Of a stretch of 11,334 nucleotides of DNA, positions 1 to 6,618 are shown one piece after another; the first letter of the stretch is position 1; each line of letters begins with the position of its first letter. The notes beneath the pieces were generated by a model. That model saw only the letters and a list, made by a program, of their open reading frames with translations, searched no databases and was not told where the DNA came from. The translations under genes were made by a program, and so were the position numbers. Source of the DNA: Nitrospira sp. (GTDB lineage: Bacteria; Nitrospirota; Nitrospiria; Nitrospirales; Nitrospiraceae); contig JABMDE010000093.1 in the NCBI GenBank assembly GCA_015904055.1, positions 39,243 to 50,576 on the forward strand. Reading direction: 5' to 3'.

Positions 1-770
1 GGATGAAGAAGAGCAAGTTCGGCATTGCGGCGGACCGGGCGCTGGAAGAGTACAAAATGGCGTCCTCGCTGAGCCATATCGACATCGTCGGGGTCCATGC
101 CCACATCGGCTCACAATTGACGGAGGTGACGCCATTCGTTGATTCGCTGAAGAAGGTCGTAGCGCTCATCGATACGCTGAAAGGCCACGGCATCAATATC
201 CGCTACCTGAACATCGGCGGCGGGCTCGGCATCACCTATGATGCGGAGAAACCGCCCTTGCCCCAGGACTTGGCCGATGCGATTTCGCCGCTCGTCAAAG
301 ATTTGGGATTGACCCTGGTGATGGAGCCGGGCCGTGTCATCGTCGGAAATGCCGGCATTCTCGTCACAAAAGCCCTCTACCGCAAAGAGGGAGAAGCGAA
401 GACATTCGTCATCGTCGACGCAGCTATGAACGACTTAATCCGCCCCAGCCTCTATGGCGCCTATCACGAGATCCGCCCGCTCGATGAAGCCGCCGGCCGT
501 CGCGACAAACAGCAAGTCGACATTGTCGGCCCGGTTTGCGAGTCGGGAGATTTTCTGGCCAAAGACCGGCTGTTGGCGACGATCCAGCCGGAAGAACTGC
601 TGGCCGTGATGAGTGCAGGGGCCTATGGGTTTGTGATGGCATCGAACTACAATTCCCGTCCCCGTATACCCGAAGTGCTCATTAAGGAGGGGGACATCCA
701 CGTGATTCGCGCGCGCGAGACCTACGACGACTTGATCAAGGGCGAAACCATTCCGGCCTTTCTCAGCTAA
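1..770 (+). CDS. lysA: Diaminopimelate decarboxylase, C-terminal two-thirds (5' end outside window)
   Basis: PLP-dependent enzyme that decarboxylates meso-diaminopimelate to L-lysine in the cytoplasm, the last step of lysine synthesis. Reading from base 3, the visible 255 residues show the fold-type III decarboxylase motifs in order: HIGSQ (34-38), the glycine-rich phosphate-binding loop NIGGGLGI (70-77), EPGR (108-111), the active-site motif CESGD (179-183) and YNSRPR near the C terminus (216-221 region). The family is usually about 415-420 residues, so roughly 160 N-terminal residues, including the PLP-binding lysine, lie upstream. The ATG at base 3 is an internal methionine (the context KKSKFGI is mid-protein in this family), not the start. 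The stop at 768-770 lies 11 bases before dapA, which implies one transcript. Identification is firm; only the 5' boundary is unknown. Confidence 0.96.
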   Translation, partial: MKKSKFGIAADRALEEYKMASSLSHIDIVGVHAHIGSQLTEVTPFVDSLKKVVALIDTLKGHGINIRYLNIGGGLGITYDAEKPPLPQDLADAISPLVKDLGLTLVMEPGRVIVGNAGILVTKALYRKEGEAKTFVIVDAAMNDLIRPSLYGAYHEIRPLDEAAGRRDKQQVDIVGPVCESGDFLAKDRLLATIQPEELLAVMSAGAYGFVMASNYNSRPRIPEVLIKEGDIHVIRARETYDDLIKGETIPAFLS

Positions 771-781
771 GAGGCGCCATC

Positions 782-1654
782 ATGTTCACCGGTTCATATG
801 TTGCCATCGTCACACCGTTTCGGAACAGTGCGATCGACGAGCGCGCATTCTCCGATTTGATCGAGTGGCAGATCGCCAGCGGCACAAACGGCATCGTGCC
901 CTGCGGCACCACCGGGGAATCCGCCACGCTGTCCCATGAAGAACACAATCGGGTCATTGAGTTGACGGTGGAAATCGTGAACCGGCGTGTGCCGGTCATC
1001 GCCGGGACCGGCTCGAACAGCACGGACGAGGCCATTGCACTCACCCACCATGCGAAGCGGGCCGGAGCGGACGGCGCATTATTGATCACGCCGTACTATA
1101 ACAAGCCCACCCAGGAGGGCCTCTACCGCCACTACAAAGCGGTGGCGGAATCCGTGGATCTTCCGCTTGTGCTGTACAACATTCCCGGACGCACCGGGGT
1201 CAACATGCTGCCCTCAACCATTGCCCGCCTTTCGGCGATCAAGACGATCGTCGGAGTCAAAGAAGGCAGCGGCTCGGTTCAGCAGGCATCGGATATCGTC
1301 CAGATGTGCGGCGACCGGTTGACCGTCTTGGCCGGAGATGATTCCTTGACGCTGCCGATGATGGCCGTCGGGGGAAAAGGCGTTATTACTGTGACCGCCA
1401 ATATCCTACCGGCTGAAATGGCCGCGTTAGTGCGCGCCTTTTCCAGTGGGAACATTGCCGAAGCCCAGCGGATTCACTTCAAGTTGTCGCCGTTGTTCAC
1501 TGCATTGTTCTTTGAGACCAATCCGATTCCGGTCAAGGAAGCACTCGGAATGATGGGGAAGATCGACCCGGAATTGCGCCTCCCGCTCTGTTCAATGGCG
1601 AAGGACACTCGAGAGAAACTCGTCCGGATCTTAAAAGACGCCAAGTTGATCTGA
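782..1654 (+). CDS. dapA: 4-hydroxy-tetrahydrodipicolinate synthase
   Basis: Condenses pyruvate with aspartate semialdehyde, the first committed step of the diaminopimelate/lysine branch. The 290-residue length is typical of this TIM-barrel aldolase family. Active-site elements are visible: CGTTGES at 41-47 (Thr43 and Thr44 corresponding to the E. coli Thr44/Thr45), Tyr106 in TPYYNKPT, Tyr132 in YNIPGRTG, Arg137, and the Schiff-base lysine Lys160 in GVKEGSG. ETNPIPVKEAL (245-255) is the usual C-terminal signature. The ATG at 782 is preceded by GAGG at 771-774 with 7 bases of spacing, which supports this start. It is 11 bases after lysA and 34 before dapB, so operonic. Nothing appears missing; I expect an active enzyme. 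Lysine feedback sensitivity cannot be judged from what I see. Confidence 0.97.
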   Translation: MFTGSYVAIVTPFRNSAIDERAFSDLIEWQIASGTNGIVPCGTTGESATLSHEEHNRVIELTVEIVNRRVPVIAGTGSNSTDEAIALTHHAKRAGADGALLITPYYNKPTQEGLYRHYKAVAESVDLPLVLYNIPGRTGVNMLPSTIARLSAIKTIVGVKEGSGSVQQASDIVQMCGDRLTVLAGDDSLTLPMMAVGGKGVITVTANILPAEMAALVRAFSSGNIAEAQRIHFKLSPLFTALFFETNPIPVKEALGMMGKIDPELRLPLCSMAKDTREKLVRILKDAKLI

Positions 1655-1688
1655 TCGTTTATTTATCTCTACAACAGCAGGTAACCAG

Positions 1689-2495
1689 ATGATTAAAGTG
1701 ATTGTAGCAGGAGCAGCCGGGCGAATGGGCTGTCGATTGGTGTCGCTGGTGAGAGACTCCGCCGCGTTGACGTTGGCCGGAGCCTTGGAGGGAAAAGGCC
1801 ATCACGCGTTGGGGGAAGATGCCGGAGAAATGGCCGGAGCTGGGCATGCCGGCATCCCCATCACGGACGACCTGGCCGCCCTCATGGAACGAGGCGATGT
1901 CGTCATTGATTTCTCCGCCCCTGAAGCCACTCTGAGGCATTTGCGAATTGTCGCCCAATATCGCCGGGCAATGGTCATCGGCACCACCGGATTTTCGGCC
2001 TCAGAACTCGACGAACTCAAATCCCTGGGTCGACAAGTGCCTTGTGTGCTGTCTCCCAACATGAGCGTCGGAGTCAATTTGATTTACAAGGTCATCGGCG
2101 AAATGGCCAAGACGCTCGGTGAGGAGTACGACATCGAGGTGATCGAGGCCCATCATCGCCTCAAGAAAGATGCGCCCAGCGGGACGGCACTCAAGATGGC
2201 CGAAATCCTTGCCCGGGGGGTGAACCGGGACTTGAATCAAGTTGGCGTCTATGCGCGCAAAGGACTGATCGGCGAACGCTCCAAAAGTGAAATCGGAATT
2301 CAAACGATCCGTGCCGGCGACATTGTGGGCGATCATACGGTGTTGTTCGGCGGCATGGGCGAACGGATTGAAATCACCCATCGGGCCAGCAGTCGCGATA
2401 CCTTTGCCCGTGGTGGCGCATTGCGCGCAGCACGGTGGGTAGTCCGCCAACATCCCGGACTGTACGACATGATGGACGTACTAAGCCTTCGCTAA
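1689..2495 (+). CDS. dapB: 4-hydroxy-tetrahydrodipicolinate reductase
   Basis: NAD(P)H-dependent reductase that converts the DapA product to tetrahydrodipicolinate. It is 268 residues, the family norm. The N-terminal Rossmann nucleotide-binding motif is VAGAAGRMG (6-14), followed by DFSAPEA (74-80) and GTTGF (98-102). The substrate-binding domain carries SPNMSVGVN (122-130) and EAHHRLKKDAPSGT (153-166), which includes the catalytic His155 and Lys159 equivalents and the DAPSGT loop. The ATG at 1689 has only a weak upstream AGG (1679-1681, 7 bases away) within an A/T-rich spacer, so its translation may depend on read-through from dapA. It is the last gene of the lysA-dapA-dapB run; no aminotransferase gene (dapL or argD-like) follows directly, and the next 300 bases are non-coding. 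Confidence 0.97.
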   Translation: MIKVIVAGAAGRMGCRLVSLVRDSAALTLAGALEGKGHHALGEDAGEMAGAGHAGIPITDDLAALMERGDVVIDFSAPEATLRHLRIVAQYRRAMVIGTTGFSASELDELKSLGRQVPCVLSPNMSVGVNLIYKVIGEMAKTLGEEYDIEVIEAHHRLKKDAPSGTALKMAEILARGVNRDLNQVGVYARKGLIGERSKSEIGIQTIRAGDIVGDHTVLFGGMGERIEITHRASSRDTFARGGALRAARWVVRQHPGLYDMMDVLSLR

Positions 2496-2534
2496 TGACC
2501 GCCCTCCACGGGGACGGGTTCCGGCTTTCTCTCA

Positions 2535-2560
2535 GATTCAGTGCGTACCAGTGTTGAATC
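2535..2560. repeat. Short inverted repeat after dapB
   Basis: GATTCA (2535-2540) faces TGAATC (2555-2560) across 14 bases. It is the first of four neighbouring inverted repeats in the gene-free stretch behind dapB. There is no T-run after it, so it is not a classic terminator. A 6-bp arm can occur by chance; it is listed because of the cluster it starts. Confidence 0.35.
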
Positions 2561-2577
2561 GCACAGGACAAGGGTTT

Positions 2578-2603
2578 GATGATTCGATCGACGGGGAATC
2601 ATC
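2578..2603. repeat. 8-bp perfect inverted repeat, hairpin candidate
   Basis: GATGATTC (2578-2585) and GAATCATC (2596-2603) are exact reverse complements separated by a 10-base loop. The hairpin ends exactly where the larger palindrome at 2604 begins, so the two could stack as adjacent stems of one folded RNA or a cruciform. It contains no recognisable coding sequence and no T-run. Confidence 0.5.
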
Positions 2604-2689
2604 TGACAGAGATCTGCCAACACCTTTCCAGATGCACAGACTTCCGCCGAGCATACTGCTCGTCCGGCAATCTGTGGCAGATCCTGTCA
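2604..2689. repeat. 86-bp nested imperfect palindrome
   Basis: The left arm at 2604-2622 (TGACAGAGATCTGCCAACA) and the right arm at 2673-2689 (TGTGGCAGATCCTGTCA) are reverse complements apart from two single-base bulges in the left arm, giving 17 pairs. Inside lies a second hairpin: CGAGCA (2648-2653), loop TAC, TGCTCG (2657-2662). The nested form suggests a REP/MITE-like mobile palindrome or a structured RNA. I checked for integron attC core sites (RYYYAAC / GTTRRRY) and do not see them. It lies about 110 bases downstream of dapB, so it could also protect or attenuate the 3' end of the lysA-dapA-dapB message. Confidence 0.6.
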
Positions 2690-2727
2690 CCCCCGCCTCT
2701 CACGATGGAGCAGGATTGAGATACGAA

Positions 2728-2758
2728 AGCGGAAAGCAGCTTGTCGCCGCCTTCCGCT
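2728..2758. repeat. Inverted repeat between dapB and the zinc-ribbon gene
   Basis: AGCGGAA (2728-2734) and TTCCGCT (2752-2758) form a 7-bp stem with a 17-base loop. It lies 37 bases beyond the stop of the minus-strand zinc-ribbon gene, where that gene's terminator would be expected. The bases that follow on the minus strand (TTCGTATC) are only mildly T-rich, so a terminator role is possible but unproven. Confidence 0.35.
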
Positions 2759-2794
2759 CATCGTCAATCAATGATTGGGATTGTATCCTACAGA

Positions 2795-2947
2795 TTAATG
2801 TCGCGCCGTGATGGGCCTGGGTTCCTGGTCCGCTGCTTTCCGACGACCACAATTCAAACAGGCAAATACCGTGATCGCAAGTCCAGCGTCCAAATCCACC
2901 GCCCGTTCAGGCAACATCGCACCGTGGCATTTATCACATGTCTTCAT
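2795..2947 (-). CDS. Small zinc-ribbon protein (50 aa), function unknown
   Basis: On the minus strand a 50-residue protein starts MKTCDKCHG and contains two CxxC knuckles, CDKC (4-7) and CLNC (29-32 region), separated by about 20 residues rich in hydrophobic and acidic positions. It ends in a basic/polar tail. This spacing is that of a single zinc ribbon. The reading frame stays open upstream to 3145, but that extension looks like non-coding sequence, so I take the ATG at 2947. The start has no good ribosome-binding site of its own. Instead it overlaps, as ATGA, the stop of a 12-codon open frame (2982-2944) that follows GGAGG. I do not know the function; small zinc-ribbon proteins of this type are common in Nitrospirota as I remember them. 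It lies antisense to the surrounding operons, apparently as a single gene. Confidence 0.6.
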   Translation of the reverse strand: MKTCDKCHGAMLPERAVDLDAGLAITVFACLNCGRRKAADQEPRPITARH

Positions 2948-2982
2948 GGGCCGGACTTTATCATTTCTGAGTAACGAAGCAT
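2944..2982 (-). other. Possible 12-codon leader ORF overlapping the zinc-ribbon start
   Basis: On the minus strand, ATG at 2982-2980 opens a frame reading MLRYSEMIKSGP. Its TGA (2946-2944) overlaps the ATG of the zinc-ribbon gene as ATGA. A GGAGG (minus strand, 2989-2985) lies upstream, but the spacing to the ATG is only 2 bases, shorter than usual. It could couple translation of the zinc-ribbon gene, or be chance. Confidence 0.25.
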
Positions 2983-3099
2983 ATCCTCCGGAAGTACTGG
3001 ATCGCAGAATGAACGAGTTCCCGTATCTGCCTAGTCCGGATGGTCCGTTTGGGCCCGTTGTGTTCTTCATGCCCGCTAGCGCAGCGACCAGTCGCTCCC

Positions 3100-3128
3100 T
3101 TGACAGGTCTTCCCCCCTCCCATAGGAT
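3100..3128 (+). promoter_or_regulatory. Sigma70-type promoter for the small membrane protein gene
   Basis: TTGACA (3100-3105) is a perfect -35 consensus, followed by a 17-base spacer and the -10 box TAGGAT (3123-3128). Transcription would start near 3135, about 20 bases before the ATG at 3155. This placement argues against the in-frame TTG at 3128 as the start codon, because it lies inside the -10 region. Confidence 0.65.
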
Positions 3129-3154
3129 TGTGGGTATGCGGTCATGTGACTACA

Positions 3155-3316
3155 ATGTATAGACTTTTGCTCATTTCAGGACTTCTTGTCGTGCTCTACG
3201 TCTTACTTATCTGCACGATGCCCTATAGCATCTTCCAGATGCTCTTCAAGCACCCGTTGACCGATGCCGGCTTGAAGAAATTCCTCGATGACTGGAAGGC
3301 AAAGGGGCAGCAGTAA
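3155..3316 (+). CDS. Small single-span membrane protein (53 aa), function unknown
   Basis: The 53-residue protein starts [20 protein letters not shown]: one hydrophobic helix at about residues 4-22 with a single arginine before it. A soluble tail follows, with [20 protein letters not shown] at the C terminus, likely amphipathic and lysine-rich. The frame is open from a TTG at 3128, but the promoter immediately upstream makes ATG 3155 the better start (GTG 3146 is also possible). No clear Shine-Dalgarno sequence is visible, and the leader would be only about 20 bases. It has its own promoter and a terminator-like hairpin right after the stop, so it appears monocistronic. I do not recognise the family; the topology, its own promoter and terminator, and an intact frame are the reasons to believe it is real. 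Confidence 0.6.
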   Translation: MYRLLLISGLLVVLYVLLICTMPYSIFQMLFKHPLTDAGLKKFLDDWKAKGQQ

Positions 3317-3321
3317 CGGCG

Positions 3322-3382
3322 ACGGGACAGGCTTACGTTCTTCGCTTCATCGGAAGACAGAGCATTTGCCTGTCCCCGTTTT
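3322..3382 (+). terminator. Rho-independent terminator-like hairpin
   Basis: ACGGGACAGGC (3322-3332) pairs with GCCTGTCCCCGT (3368-3379), with one bulged C. The hairpin is followed by TTTT (3379-3382). The 35-base loop holds a second small stem, TCTTC (3339-3343) with GAAGA (3353-3357), so the structure would be branched. It starts 6 bases after the stop of the small membrane protein gene and lies just before the end of the converging glycosylase gene. The T-run is short, so efficiency may be moderate. Confidence 0.6.
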
Positions 3383-3409
3383 CAGGATAACCCGACTGTG
3401 CGGGCCCGC

Positions 3410-3634
3410 TCAGGTCCGCTCAATGGCCAGTTGAGCCTTGCGGAACACCGAGTGAAACATGGGGCGAGTCAGTTTCCCTGTAAACGTATTCTGTTGACTG
3501 GGGTGATACGAACCGAGCAGCGTCACCCCCCACGGCAAGCGATATATGACGCCATGGCCGAACTTGGGGACGGGAGATGGAATCTCACGCCCTTCTATGC
3601 GACAGACTTTGAGATAGTGGTCAAAGGAAGGCAA
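3410..3634 (-). pseudogene. Family-5 uracil-DNA glycosylase, C-terminal fragment (other frame)
   Basis: This is the continuation of the glycosylase gene at 3621-4100 in a different frame. It carries the second active-site motif of the uracil-DNA glycosylase superfamily within GSYHPSQQNTFTGKL, where the histidine of HPSQQN contacts the substrate, followed by the C-terminal helix. Without it the upstream fragment lacks half of its active site. The frame opens from a TTG (3634) within the overlap, and there is no independent gene start I would trust. Removing one base in the CCTTT run (minus strand, complement of 3623-3627) would join the two parts as a normal-length protein of about 230 residues. 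The C terminus looks intact down to the stop. Confidence 0.85.
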
Positions 3635-4100
3635 TCTTCCCCAATGTCACCACCGCACGGACTTTCCTGAGAAGCTGCAACTCGTCACGCAAGAACCGGC
3701 TACAATGTTCAAATTCATCCGGTGCAGGTTTATTTCCGGGCGGAGCACAGCGCACGGTGGCGCCAACGTAGCAATCCGTCAATGCCAACCCGTCATCACG
3801 ATGGATCGATGTCGCCTGATTGGCAAATCCATGCCGGTACAGCGCTTCGTACAGCCAATCCCCGCTTCGATCACCGGTAAACACCCGTCCTGTCCGATTC
3901 CCGCCGTGAGCAGCTGGAGCAAGTCCCAGCACATAGAGCCGCGCGCGGGGGTCACCGAAACCAGGGACCGGACGTCCCCAATAGGTCCACTCCATAAACT
4001 GACGCCGTTTGGTCTCTGCAATCGCGCGCCGATAGGTCACAAGCCTTGTACAGGCCGTGCACTCGGTAATCGCGCCGTTCAGCATCATCAGCGTCTTCAT
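3621..4100 (-). pseudogene. Family-5 uracil-DNA glycosylase (UdgB-type), N-terminal fragment, frameshifted
   Basis: Family-4/5 uracil-DNA glycosylases are iron-sulfur base-excision enzymes that remove uracil, and in family 5 also other deaminated bases, from DNA. From ATG 4100 the 159 residues include CTAC near the N terminus (Cys14, Cys17) and Cys118 (VRCAPP) and Cys133 (HCSRF), the four likely cluster ligands. They also include the family-5 signature WGRPVPGFGDP, the motif-1 segment GLAPAAHGGNRTG (about 59-71), and FTGDRSGDWLY. The frame stops after LGKIAFL at 3621, and the motif-2 half lies in the next frame (3410-3634). The frame is open further upstream to 4286, but similarity starts around ATG 4100; a TACACT box preceded by TGG just upstream hints at a nearly leaderless message. 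It is divergent from the lytic transglycosylase gene, 121 bases away. It is either a true pseudogene or a one-base sequence error. Confidence 0.88.
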
Positions 4101-4221
4101 AGAAGACGGCAGTGTACCATGAACGAGAAGCTCGTTCCGCTTGCCGGTTACCGAGTCTGTTGCTAGCATGAGCGGTCGTTCCACCCTTTGTATTCTTGAT
4201 GTGCTGAATAGGAGTCTCTGA

Positions 4222-5250
4222 ATGATTGCATTACAGGTACTTGCCCTTGCATTCACAATAACGCTGAACGGTTTCGTGCTGCCCACAATGGTTTCGGCGG
4301 CCCACCCTTCAGATCAAACCGAGGACGACAAAGACCTCGTGCTTCCTGATACAGCGGACGGACAAGCTGAGCATGAAGATCGCTTGGTGATCTTGCCGGA
4401 AATCAAGCGGGACGGGGAGCGGTTCTTCCTCAGCTCGTTCAAGCTACCGGAGAAAATTACCTTCGCGGGCGTGCCGGTCCCGCTCGATAACTGGCAGGTC
4501 AGAGAACGCATCGAGTACGAGTTTTATCAATTCCTGGAAGATCAGGGCGAAAGCATCATCCTCGCCAAACGGACCGGACGCTGTTTCCCTCCGGCTGAGA
4601 AACAACTGGCCGAAGCCGGCCTGCCGGACGACCTGAAATACATGCTGCTCGTCGAAAGCAAATGTATCTCGGCGGCGTACTCGAAAGCCAAAGCCTCGGG
4701 CCCCTGGCAATTCATCCCTTCGACCGGTCGACGCTACCAGCTCAAGAGCGATGCAGTCCGTGATGAGCGCCGCAATCTTGAAATGTCGACCGAGGCAGCC
4801 GTGAAGTATCTTCAATACCTGAAAGACTTTCGACAGAATGACTGGTTCCTGGCCATGGCGTCCTACAACGCCGGCGAAGAGCGAGTCCGTAAGCTGCTCA
4901 AAGAGCAAAAGATCACCGACTATTGGAAAATGCACGGCCCACGCGAGACCATGCGCTATGTGCCGAGAATCATCGCGGCCAAAGAAATTTATTCCCAGCC
5001 GGAGAAGTATTTGGGCCTGAGCAAGAAAGACCTGTACATTCCGCTGGAGACAGAAACCATCACAGTAAATGTAAAAGAGTCACAACGGACGCTGACTTCC
5101 ATCGCGGAGGAATTCGGCACCTATTTCCTTGAACTCAAGATGCTCAATCCTGAATTCAAGAAAGACGTGCTTCCGCATGGCACCTACCAAATCAGAGTGC
5201 CCCGCCAAACCTGTCCGAATCGTTGCTTCAAGCAAGAGATCACGCCGTAA
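4222..5250 (+). CDS. MltD-like membrane-bound lytic murein transglycosylase (SLT + LysM-like)
   Basis: Lytic transglycosylases cleave the MurNAc-GlcNAc bond of peptidoglycan with formation of a 1,6-anhydro end, in the periplasm. The 342-residue protein begins with a signal peptide (hydrophobic 2-20, likely cleaved after the VSA/A at about 26; no lipobox). A polar linker follows, then the SLT domain at about 130-265. LLVESK holds the catalytic Glu145, and SGPWQFIPSTGRRY (159-172), ASYNAGEERV (213-222) and RYVPRI (245-250) are the standard motifs. The last 60 residues (about 280-327) look like one LysM-type peptidoglycan-binding repeat, ending in YQIRVP. Four cysteines (121, 148, 331, 335) could form disulfides. 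AGGAG (4210-4214) sits 7 bases before the ATG. The family is close to MltD, but that enzyme has more LysM repeats, so I give no symbol. Glycerate kinase follows after 15 bases. Confidence 0.92.
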   Translation: MIALQVLALAFTITLNGFVLPTMVSAAHPSDQTEDDKDLVLPDTADGQAEHEDRLVILPEIKRDGERFFLSSFKLPEKITFAGVPVPLDNWQVRERIEYEFYQFLEDQGESIILAKRTGRCFPPAEKQLAEAGLPDDLKYMLLVESKCISAAYSKAKASGPWQFIPSTGRRYQLKSDAVRDERRNLEMSTEAAVKYLQYLKDFRQNDWFLAMASYNAGEERVRKLLKEQKITDYWKMHGPRETMRYVPRIIAAKEIYSQPEKYLGLSKKDLYIPLETETITVNVKESQRTLTSIAEEFGTYFLELKMLNPEFKKDVLPHGTYQIRVPRQTCPNRCFKQEITP

Positions 5251-5265
5251 TACTCGTTCCTCGCT

Positions 5266-6603
5266 ATGCCGATACGCCTACCCGGTTCCCCTGCGCGATC
5301 GCTTCTCCGGAAGCTGATCGCTGCAGGGCTCCATGCGGCTGATCCCTACCATACGATTCTCCAATCCGTTTCTCGCACAGGGCAGTCCATACGGGTGGGC
5401 CGCAAAACCTACGACCTGGCTCGCTTCAATCGAGTATTCGCAGTCGGCGCAGGCAAAGCATCGGCGCGAATGGCGCAAGCACTGGAGCATATTCTGGGAT
5501 CACGGCTGGACGGCGGGTTCATTGTCGTCAAAACAGGCCATGACGTCCCCACTGAACGGATCAGGGTTGTCGAAGCCGCCCACCCGGTTCCTGACTATGC
5601 AGGGCTCATGGCTGCTGAACGGCTTCGGACAGTGATCCAGGACCTCACTCCTCGCGATCTGCTGTTCGTGCTGTTATCGGGAGGGGCATCAAGTCTGTTA
5701 CCCGCCCCTGTGCCGGGGGTGACGCTGGCCGACAAGCAACACACGACGCGGTTGCTCCTCCGGGGCGGCGCAACGATCCACGAGATGAATGCGGTCAGAA
5801 AACATCTGTCCCTGCTGAAGGGCGGCGGTCTTACCGTTTCCACACAGGCAACGATCGTTACGCTTATTCTTTCGGATGTCATCGGCGATGACCTCGGCAC
5901 AATCGGCTCCGGTCCAACGGCGCCCGATTCGACAACATTCGCTGACGCGATCGACGTATTGCGTCGGTATGGACTCTGGTCGACCGTTCCCGAGGCCATC
6001 CGCCGTCATCTGCTGGCAGGGCGGCATGGACGGGCATCGGAGACGCTGAAAGCCGGTTCGAAAAGACTGCATCGCGTGCAACATCACATCGTCGGCAACA
6101 ACAGCGGCATGCTCCGCGCTGTTGTCCACGCCGCTCAATCGGCAGGTCTTCGGACTATACTCTCTCCGCCTGCGCTGGCGGGAGAGGCGCAAGACACGGC
6201 ACATCGGTTTACCCGCCTGGCCAAGCCCTACACCGTAGGAAGAAAGCAATCGATGCGCCCGGTCTGCATCGTTGCCGGAGGGGAACCGACCGTCACCGTG
6301 ACAGGGCGAGGCAAAGGCGGACGGGCGCAGGAATTCGCCGCTGTAGCCGCGTTCGACCTTGACGGGATTCCCAATGCCTGGCTGGCGGCGATCGGAACAG
6401 ACGGGACCGATGGTCCGACTGAGATGGCAGGCGCAGTCATCTCCGGCAAAACCCTGGCACGAGCTAAAACCCGCGGCGTCGATCTTCGCTCGGCGCTCCG
6501 GCGGCATAACACCTACTCGGCTTTGAAAGCCCTGGGCTGCCACATCCACACCGGACCCACAGGCACCAACGTCAACGACCTTTACGTCCTCCTCCTCCTG
6601 TAG
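5266..6603 (+). CDS. Glycerate 2-kinase, MOFRL (DUF4147) family
   Basis: Phosphorylates D-glycerate with ATP to 2-phosphoglycerate, the substrate of enolase. The 445-residue length fits this family (GckA/TtuD type). The N-terminal DUF4147 domain (about 11-260) shows GAGKAS (61-66), LSGGASSLLP (137-146), AVRKHLSLLKGG (176-187) and SDVIGDDLGTIGSGPT (203-218). The C-terminal MOFRL domain (about 330-440) shows GGEPTV (338-343), GRGKGGRAQE (347-356), GTDGTDGPT (377-385) and GPTGTNVNDL (430-439). All expected motifs are present. The ATG at 5266 has no clear Shine-Dalgarno sequence; it lies 15 bases after the transglycosylase stop and 15 bases before the next start, so all three look cotranscribed. 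In the cell it would feed glycerate (for example from glycolate or serine breakdown) into central metabolism. Confidence 0.93.
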   Translation: MPIRLPGSPARSLLRKLIAAGLHAADPYHTILQSVSRTGQSIRVGRKTYDLARFNRVFAVGAGKASARMAQALEHILGSRLDGGFIVVKTGHDVPTERIRVVEAAHPVPDYAGLMAAERLRTVIQDLTPRDLLFVLLSGGASSLLPAPVPGVTLADKQHTTRLLLRGGATIHEMNAVRKHLSLLKGGGLTVSTQATIVTLILSDVIGDDLGTIGSGPTAPDSTTFADAIDVLRRYGLWSTVPEAIRRHLLAGRHGRASETLKAGSKRLHRVQHHIVGNNSGMLRAVVHAAQSAGLRTILSPPALAGEAQDTAHRFTRLAKPYTVGRKQSMRPVCIVAGGEPTVTVTGRGKGGRAQEFAAVAAFDLDGIPNAWLAAIGTDGTDGPTEMAGAVISGKTLARAKTRGVDLRSALRRHNTYSALKALGCHIHTGPTGTNVNDLYVLLLL

Positions 6604-6618
6604 GTACTATCCGCCTCG

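Noticed and set aside
2604..2689. Integron attC site
   Set aside because: The palindrome has the right size, but the conserved RYYYAAC and GTTRRRY core sites are missing, and no integrase or cassette is present.
2808..3125. Plus-strand open frame of 105 codons
   Set aside because: It is antisense to the zinc-ribbon gene, shows no motif or convincing composition, and runs through the promoter.
2948..3145. N-terminal extension of the zinc-ribbon protein to 116 residues
   Set aside because: The extra residues show no recognisable fold, and the natural MKTCDKC start is internal.
3128..3154. TTG start giving a 62-residue version of the small membrane protein
   Set aside because: The TTG overlaps the last base of the -10 box, so it would lie upstream of the predicted transcript start.
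4101..4286. Longer N terminus of the glycosylase frame
   Set aside because: Family similarity begins near ATG 4100; the extension would overlap the start of the divergent transglycosylase gene and has no recognisable domain.
5698..6549. Long minus-strand frame of 283 codons inside the glycerate kinase gene
   Set aside because: It is a shadow of a gene with complete family motifs on the plus strand, and shows no motifs itself.
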